64,000 bases of DNA from Cinnamomum chago (lineage: Eukaryota; Streptophyta; Magnoliopsida; Laurales; Lauraceae), in NCBI GenBank assembly GCA_038049695.1, contig CP142457.1, forward strand, positions 56,230,501 through 56,294,500, given 5' to 3'. This document shows positions 61,305-64,000 of this stretch, piece by piece. A program made the position numbers and the translations under genes. Within the stretch, counting starts at the first letter, position 1; every line of letters starts with the position of its first letter. The notes beneath the pieces are model-generated. The model worked only from the letters and a program-made list of their open reading frames with translations. It made no database searches and was not told where the DNA came from.

Positions 61305-64000
61305 GGCCAACCTCATCGATCCAGTCCGGACTTGACCACTTTCCATCTATAGGATAGGCATATCTCATTCAGCGAAAAGGCTTCTCATGGTCTGATTCAG
61401 CCCGAGCCTAACCTGTGTCTAGCCTGCATTGGACTACATTGGGCTCCGACTTAGGCTCGTGGTCTTACCTGTGGAGGGGGGCGGGGGGGTGCGCTTTATC
61501 ATCTATATTGGAGTTTGAGGGCCGTTTAGGCGGCCTTTCACAAACTCTAAGGGGAGTTTTTCATTAAAATCATCTAGAAACAAAAGGCAAACTTTTTGAA
61601 GACTTTGTATTGATGTTGTTATTAAAAAAACAAAATTGGACTGCTATTTATCGATTATCTTTGCAGCCAACATATGTATATCTATATATATAGTAAGGCT
61701 TTTCTAAGATGTAGCTTATGTTATCCTAAGCTGAATTAACGGTAACGGTCTCACAAATCAAAGTCGACAATCTCTGTTCTTGGCACGATGGAACTCGAAA
61801 ATCCAGTTTGGATTTATCGTGATTTTGGAGACGATGACTTGAGACAGTTTACGATGGAGATGATTTCACAAACGATTTCAGCCTAGGATAAGATAAGCTG
61901 CAGCTTAGGAGAGCCCCTCTCCTACTTATATATATATATATATATTTGATTGTTCATTTAGGTTTGATTGTTTGACCTTTTCTTTAATATTATATTTATT
62001 ATTTTAGCCCATGCGTTGCCTCGAGTCTTTACTGGTCTAAAAGCGAGAATGAGACCCATGAAGATTGAGTATGACTCATGTCAGAAGTAAGTGTTTAAGT
62101 GTCTAATGGCTGTGCACATCCTAAACTTGATTTGCATGGAGATGTTCACGAAATTTCCAAACTAAACATATCTTTGGTTCTATGAAATACTTGATTCTTA
62201 AACGGGTTTATGCAGGGGGAAAAATCATTACCATTAGAAACCGGAGAACCTAATATCTGCGTTTGAGAACATACTTGAAACCGACAAAATCTTGATTGCA
62301 ACGAAAGAATTTCAAAAAATGACTACATTTATAATATGGGTTGGATTGGTTAGGTACTTCAATGCAAGACCACTACATTGAGAATCAGGAGAGATTTGGA
62401 TTTACTTACTTACCTTCCAAAATAGAAAAATAATAAAATAAGATATTTTTCTTGGTAGAAAGGATTTCTATTTCATAATATATATAGTTTATATCCTACA
62501 GCAGTGATATTAGGTCCTCTCCCTAATATGATATGAGATCTAAAGTATTCTGAGTGGGCCCCATAGATATTCTCTGTGCGCGATCGTATGGCTTATAAGC
62601 CATGTGGATGGAAAAAAATGTCCAATGGGGCAACATGTTATTCAATCTCTCACCCAATAGTAAATGTATATGGCGTCCAAGATGGTCTATACTTGGATTT
62701 TTTTGGATTCGAGTCCTTTGGGTAATTAAGGAGGGGTCCAAAGTATTGTGGACAACCTCCGTTATTAAATATACATATATATATAGGTTTATTCTTTTAT
62801 TTTATTTTTGTTCATGTTGTTTTATACATTACTTTTCCCTATTAAAAGAAAAGATTTTCTTTATTTATTTCTCTATTTTTTTTTTCATAAGCGCGAACTT
62901 TTGGGACGACCCAAGCAATTTTTAAAAAAAATTGATTCTTTTATTAATTTTCTTTATCTAATAATGAAGATTTAAGAAAATATTAAATATAAGTATGTCT
63001 CTAGTTCAAAATGTTAGAGGAAATGGAAAGGCTTGCTTGGAATGTAGTTGGATATGGGCACTCACGCAGTTTTCCCGCTACATGCATCAGCGGTAAGTTA
63101 GCATTTGCCAGATTTCCTCCTCTCGCAGAGGAGGAAATCTGGAAGTTGAAGCTTTACCGCCGATAAGTACAGCGGTAAAGTGTAATTTTCAGGATTTCCT
63201 CCCCTCTAAGCGGAGGAAAACCTGTAAACGAATTCTTATCATATTTTGCCTTTTTAAAATCTTAGTTGGGTCGTTGGTCCGGGGTTTGGCCCAAACAATG
63301 TGGGATGGGCATGTTTAATTAACGTTTAAACGCAATACTATCAAATCACATAGTGAATCACTCTTTTGGTCAATTTACTTTACCGGTGAAGTAATGTGAT
63401 TGGTTAAATACAAAGAGAGAGCAAGAGTGAATGTTTGAAAAAATCAGAAGGCGAAAGTGTAGCTCTTTGACTATTTATTTTAAGAAGAGTTTTTTTTGTA
63501 AGGGTGATCGTAGACAAGGCCGGCCCGCATTGGTTCGGCGATGTGGTTTAGGTTATAATAGATGGGCCGTGCTTAGAGTTTTTTTATTTGGACTCGGTCG
63601 TTGAGATTTGGAATCTTTGCCCGGCCCAAATATACATATATAATTGTAAACGAGGGACTAGTAATGCGGAGACTCAAACCCATGACCTCTCATATAGGGT
63701 GATATGACAAGGCTAGTTGAGCTACAACCTAGGACGTCAAATGAATTTTTTTTTTCTTTTTTCGATATTATATAAGTTAAACTCAGGATATGCTAGTGCT
63801 TCATCATTTACAGGCGGGCCGGTCTTGGGCAAGCAATTTCTGGCCCGACCTGGGCCTGAGCCAGGGTCAAGTTTCTAATTTAGAAGTCGGGCCGGGCATG
63901 GATGTTCCTCGGCCCAGCCCACCCCGTCCCATGTACAACCCAAGTTGTTGTTGTTGCTTTTTTTTTTTTTTGTCATTTAGTGGCTTGAGAGTGTCTCTTT
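61305..64000 (+). repeat. Satellite monomer copy 21 (partial, cut by window end)
   Basis: The first 2,696 bases of a monomer; the last ~370 bases lie outside the window. (TA)9. Private changes are GGTAGAAAGG near 62460, a two-base insertion in GTTCAAAATGTTAG near 63008, and TTCGATATT near 63766. It returns to the CATGTG allele and shares GCAGTTTTCCC (near 63067) only with copy 1. Hairpin 63108-63142; SINE A box 63713-63724. Confidence 0.96.

Larger units (their letters stand above)
1..64000. repeat. Tandem array of a ~3.06-kb satellite monomer (20 full copies plus one partial)
   Basis: The same ~3,065-base sequence follows itself head to tail with no spacer, inversion or foreign insert. I phased it on the motif beginning GGCCAACCTCATCG, which occurs 21 times. 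Successive periods are 3067, 3063, 3060, 3061, 3061, 3067, 3071, 3066, 3062, 3064, 3067, 3063, 3064, 3065, 3074, 3066, 3066, 3069, 3064 and 3064. Differences between copies are scattered single-base changes plus length changes in (TA)n, poly-T and poly-G tracts. Neither array edge lies in the window, so the true array is longer. No rRNA gene, complete tRNA gene or long ORF is present, which argues against rDNA or a tandem gene cluster. Kilobase-scale satellites made partly of transposon sequence are known in plants. A pericentromeric, centromeric or subtelomeric location is an inference only. Confidence 0.98.

Noticed and set aside
1..64000. CRISPR array
   Set aside because: The repeats are ~3 kb with no short repeat-spacer pattern, and the sequence looks eukaryotic.
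1..64000. Ribosomal DNA intergenic spacer or a tandem LTR-retrotransposon array
   Set aside because: No rRNA gene occurs in 20 full periods. I found no long terminal repeats, primer-binding site or reverse transcriptase or integrase frame within the monomer.
1..64000. Period explained as a multiple of nucleosome spacing
   Set aside because: 3,065 is close to 17 times 180, but with lengths drifting from 3,060 to 3,074 and no internal ~180-bp periodicity seen, the match is not meaningful.

Overview
The window contains no recognisable functional gene. From end to end it is one head-to-tail tandem array of a ~3.06-kb monomer: 20 complete copies plus a 21st cut off by the window edge (2,696 bases). 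Copies start at 1, 3068, 6131, 9191, 12252, 15313, 18380, 21451, 24517, 27579, 30643, 33710, 36773, 39837, 42902, 45976, 49042, 52108, 55177, 58241 and 61305. Period lengths run from 3,060 to 3,074 (mean 3,065), and most of the length variation comes from TA, poly-T and poly-G tracts. By eye, neighbouring copies differ by only about a dozen substitutions or fewer, so identity is probably above 99%. Position 1 is an arbitrary phase.

The organism looks like a eukaryote, most probably a flowering plant (inference). The DNA is AT-rich with short GC-rich patches. It carries a tRNA-derived SINE-like head with pol III A and B boxes, a MITE-like foldback with ~39-bp inverted ends, many smaller foldbacks and microsatellites, and no prokaryotic gene organisation. 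Plants are known for kilobase-scale satellites assembled from transposon fragments near centromeres or chromosome ends. The species and chromosomal location cannot be told from this sequence.

Layout of one monomer, in copy 1 coordinates. 1-390: unique-looking DNA with a GC-rich start, a G-rich tract and a stem-loop at 207-243. 393-611: MITE-like element, followed by a hairpin and a (TA)n tract. 640-1200: AT-rich DNA with an intron-like interval flanked by splice-site consensus. 1207-1431: possible second, weaker inverted-end element holding a 16-bp palindrome. 1440-1700: very AT-rich block. 1781-1916: duplicated hairpin module. 2007-2135: paired rare palindromes and a foldback. 2130-2424, minus strand: tRNA-derived SINE-like sequence. 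2500-2665: GGCC-rich segment ending in (TTG)n and poly-T. 2690-3067: a foldback, a lone B box and a terminal hairpin.

The short open frames that recur once per monomer (72 aa minus; 81-124 aa plus; 62-87 aa plus) are not genes. Their frames and lengths change with TA and poly-T counts between copies that are otherwise nearly identical.

Variants are shared in patches between adjacent and non-adjacent copies. This is the signature of continuing homogenisation by unequal exchange or gene conversion, with a hint of a two-copy alternation in copies 17-20.
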